This document shows, one piece after another, positions 7,097-8,275 of a DNA stretch of 8,275 nt. The stretch is from Helicobacteraceae bacterium (lineage in GTDB: Bacteria > Campylobacterota > Campylobacteria > Campylobacterales > SZUA-545). The position numbers and the translations under genes are program-made. The notes under the pieces were generated by a model, which did no database searches, had not been told where the DNA came from, and saw only the letters and a program-made list of their open reading frames with translations. The stretch is taken from assembly GCA_031282285.1 (NCBI GenBank), contig JAITEA010000092.1:1-8275 (forward strand), written 5' to 3'. Numbering within the stretch: the first letter of the stretch is position 1; each line of letters opens with the position of its first letter.

Positions 7097-8068
7097 ATGC
7101 TTCTATCAGAAATCGCGAGCGCGCTTGATTTGACGCTCGAGGCTCAAGATCGCGAGATCGAGCGCCTCACTACGCCAGATTTGGCTACGGAGGATACGAT
7201 CTCGTTTATCAGCTCGGATCGCTACCTGCAATTTCTGCCGACGACCAAAGCGGCGGCGGTCGTGCTTAGCGCCAAGCATAAACGCTTGGCGCCCGCGAGC
7301 GCGGCGACGCTTGTCAGCGAGAATCCGCATCTATCTTTCGCGCAAGCCACCGCGTTTTTCGCCTCGCCGCTGGTAAAGCGAGAGGGCAAAAAGGCGACGA
7401 TCGGCAAAGGAAGCGAGATTAGCGACAAGGCGCATATCGGGCTGGATACCGTAATCGGCTCAAACTGCCTGATTATGGCGGGCGTCTATATCGGCGACGA
7501 TGTTACGATCGGCGACGACAGTACCATATATCCAAATGTTACGATCTATAACCGCGCCAAAATTGGCTCCCGCGTCCGCATTCACGCCGGAACGGTTATC
7601 GGCAGCGACGGCTTTGGATACGCGCAGACCAAATCGCTAACGCATATCAAAATCCGCCACCTTGGCAGAGCCGTGATAGAGGACGAGGTAGAGATAGGCG
7701 CCAATAGCACAATCGATCGCGCCGTGCTTGGCGAAACCATAATCAGGCGCGGAACCAAGATCGACAATCTGGTGCATATCGCGCACAACTGCGAGATCGG
7801 GGAGTATTCGCTTATCACCGCGCACGTGGTGTTCGCCGGCAGCGTCAAAACTGGGCGCAATCTGGTCGTGGGCGGACATTCGGGCTTTAACGGGCATATC
7901 GAGATCGCGCCGTATGTTACCGTGGCGGCAAAAAGCGGCGTAACCAAGAGTATTAAAAAAAGCGGCATATACGCGGGCTTTCCAGCGATCGAACACGGCG
8001 AATGGCTCAAACAGCAAGCCGCGCTCTCCAAGATTCTCAAAAACGCCGTTCGCGGCTCTAAAAAATAA
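7097..8068 (+). CDS. lpxD: UDP-3-O-acylglucosamine N-acyltransferase LpxD
   Basis: Third enzyme of lipid A synthesis: transfers a 3-hydroxyacyl chain from acyl carrier protein to the amine of UDP-3-O-acyl-glucosamine; cytosolic homotrimer. 323 aa, normal length. Residues 1-92 form the N-terminal uridine-binding domain, opening MLLSEIASALDL as family members do. From about 98 to 285 run the hexapeptide repeats of a left-handed beta helix ([IV]G-x4 units such as IGKGSE, IGLDTV, IGDDVT, IGDDST). The motif IHAGTVIGSDGFGYAQ (162-177) and NSTIDRAV (203-210) are diagnostic. The catalytic His is H230 in HIAHNCEIG, matching E. coli H239; H227 precedes it. The C-terminal helix (about 300-323) would contact ACP. 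It follows ilvH by 75 nt, as in the C. jejuni order I recall. It tells that the host makes lipid A, hence has an outer membrane. Confidence 0.96.
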   Translation: MLLSEIASALDLTLEAQDREIERLTTPDLATEDTISFISSDRYLQFLPTTKAAAVVLSAKHKRLAPASAATLVSENPHLSFAQATAFFASPLVKREGKKATIGKGSEISDKAHIGLDTVIGSNCLIMAGVYIGDDVTIGDDSTIYPNVTIYNRAKIGSRVRIHAGTVIGSDGFGYAQTKSLTHIKIRHLGRAVIEDEVEIGANSTIDRAVLGETIIRRGTKIDNLVHIAHNCEIGEYSLITAHVVFAGSVKTGRNLVVGGHSGFNGHIEIAPYVTVAAKSGVTKSIKKSGIYAGFPAIEHGEWLKQQAALSKILKNAVRGSKK

Positions 8069-8101
8069 AATTAACCGCCCCCGCCCCCGCCTTTTTCCCT
8101 C

Positions 8102-8159
8102 ATTCCCGCGACGGAGCAATAGCCGCAAAGCGGCGTTAATTGCGGAGGAAGGCGGGAAT
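8102..8159. repeat. Compound palindrome, REP-like or MITE-like candidate
   Basis: The outer arms ATTCCCGC (8102-8109) and GCGGGAAT (8152-8159) are exact reverse complements. Inside lie GCAAT (8116-8120) with ATTGC (8139-8143), and innermost GCCGC (8122-8126) with GCGGC (8130-8134) around an AAA loop. The total is 18 bp in three nested stems over 58 nt, with a purine-rich internal loop. Arms of the ATTCCCGC type with mirrored ends are known in repeat elements of other bacteria (for example Neisseria dRS3), so a repeat family is plausible, but the copy number is unknown. Confidence 0.5.
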
Positions 8160-8202
8160 CCATTTCCTTAACTTTCGCCTTCCGATCAACGCTTGCTTAT
8201 CT

Positions 8203-8250
8203 TTTCTCTTTCTTGCTTTCTTTGCCGCCAAAGAAAGCAAGATAAAGAAA
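8203..8250. repeat. Long pyrimidine/purine palindrome with CCGC loop
   Basis: A 14-bp perfect stem, 8211-8224 with 8229-8242, has a 4-nt CCGC loop. It continues outward to 8203 and 8250 with only two mismatched pairs (8210/8243 and 8208/8245), about 20 paired bases in all. The left arm is almost all C and T, the right arm almost all A and G. No T-run follows on either strand, so it is not a standard intrinsic terminator, although it might still halt transcription. A mobile-repeat end or a structured RNA end are other readings. Confidence 0.65.
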
Positions 8251-8275
8251 CCGCGCGCTTTGAGCCTTATTTCCT

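Larger units (their letters stand above)
8069..8275. other. Intergenic region after lpxD, palindrome-rich, no gene
   Basis: I see no coding region on either strand. The + strand goes from a C-rich run (8075-8091) through a T5 run, a compound palindrome (8102-8159), a second overlapping inverted repeat (8147-8183) and a pyrimidine-rich palindrome (8203-8250). Its texture differs from the coding part: strong purine/pyrimidine strand bias and fewer GATCG motifs. It resembles the intergenic repeat elements found in many genomes, but with one copy in view that cannot be shown. Confidence 0.6.

Noticed and set aside
8211..8242. Strong hairpin as intrinsic terminator of lpxD
   Set aside because: No T-run follows the stem on either strand, so it fails the usual definition, though it might still affect transcription.
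1..8275. CRISPR array, tRNA, rRNA or insertion sequence
   Set aside because: No regularly spaced direct repeats, no cloverleaf or rRNA-like segments, and no transposase-like protein were seen.

Overview
The window carries six complete genes, all on the + strand and tightly packed, in two blocks of three. Block 1 (114-4736) is cusF-cusB-cusA, a Cu(I)/Ag(I) export module: a periplasmic metallochaperone, a membrane-fusion adaptor and an RND-type inner-membrane pump. Block 2 (4849-8068) is ilvI-ilvH-lpxD: the catalytic and regulatory subunits of acetolactate synthase (branched-chain amino acid synthesis), followed by the acyltransferase LpxD of lipid A synthesis.

Organism. LpxD and an RND system that needs an outer membrane point to a Gram-negative bacterium. 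The order ilvI-ilvH-lpxD is, from memory, that of Campylobacter jejuni, and the IlvI and IlvH sequences look Campylobacterota-like (for example the IlvH ends in a KYNPKEIVRSG-type tail). The window is GC-rich (about 60% by eye), which is unusual for that phylum, where most members are AT-rich. A GC-rich, perhaps uncultured, Campylobacterota lineage is the best guess. It is an inference and not proven by the window.

Layout. Positions 1-113 hold no recognisable gene, but contain a C-rich run that forms a canonical G-quadruplex motif on the - strand and a GC-rich inverted repeat. cusF starts at ATG 114. A 56-nt gap containing a possible hairpin leads to cusB (GTG start, strong Shine-Dalgarno), which overlaps cusA by 8 nt. 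The 112-nt gap after cusA contains a consensus TATAAT and a Shine-Dalgarno for ilvI. ilvI and ilvH are 4 nt apart. A 75-nt gap with a hairpin and a TAGAAT box precedes lpxD. Positions 8069-8275 hold no gene but several nested palindromes.

How the genes work together. CusF would bind periplasmic Cu(I) or Ag(I) and hand it to CusB, which gates CusA; CusA moves the metal outward along methionine pairs. The outer-membrane channel (CusC or TolC-like) is not in the window. IlvI and IlvH form one enzyme; lpxD shares the locus without an obvious biochemical link to it.

I found no clearly new system. The genes are well-known families with their key residues intact. The most interesting signals are in the DNA itself: the octamer GCGATCGC, found seven times in all three codon phases, the G-quadruplex motif before cusF, and the palindromic region after lpxD.
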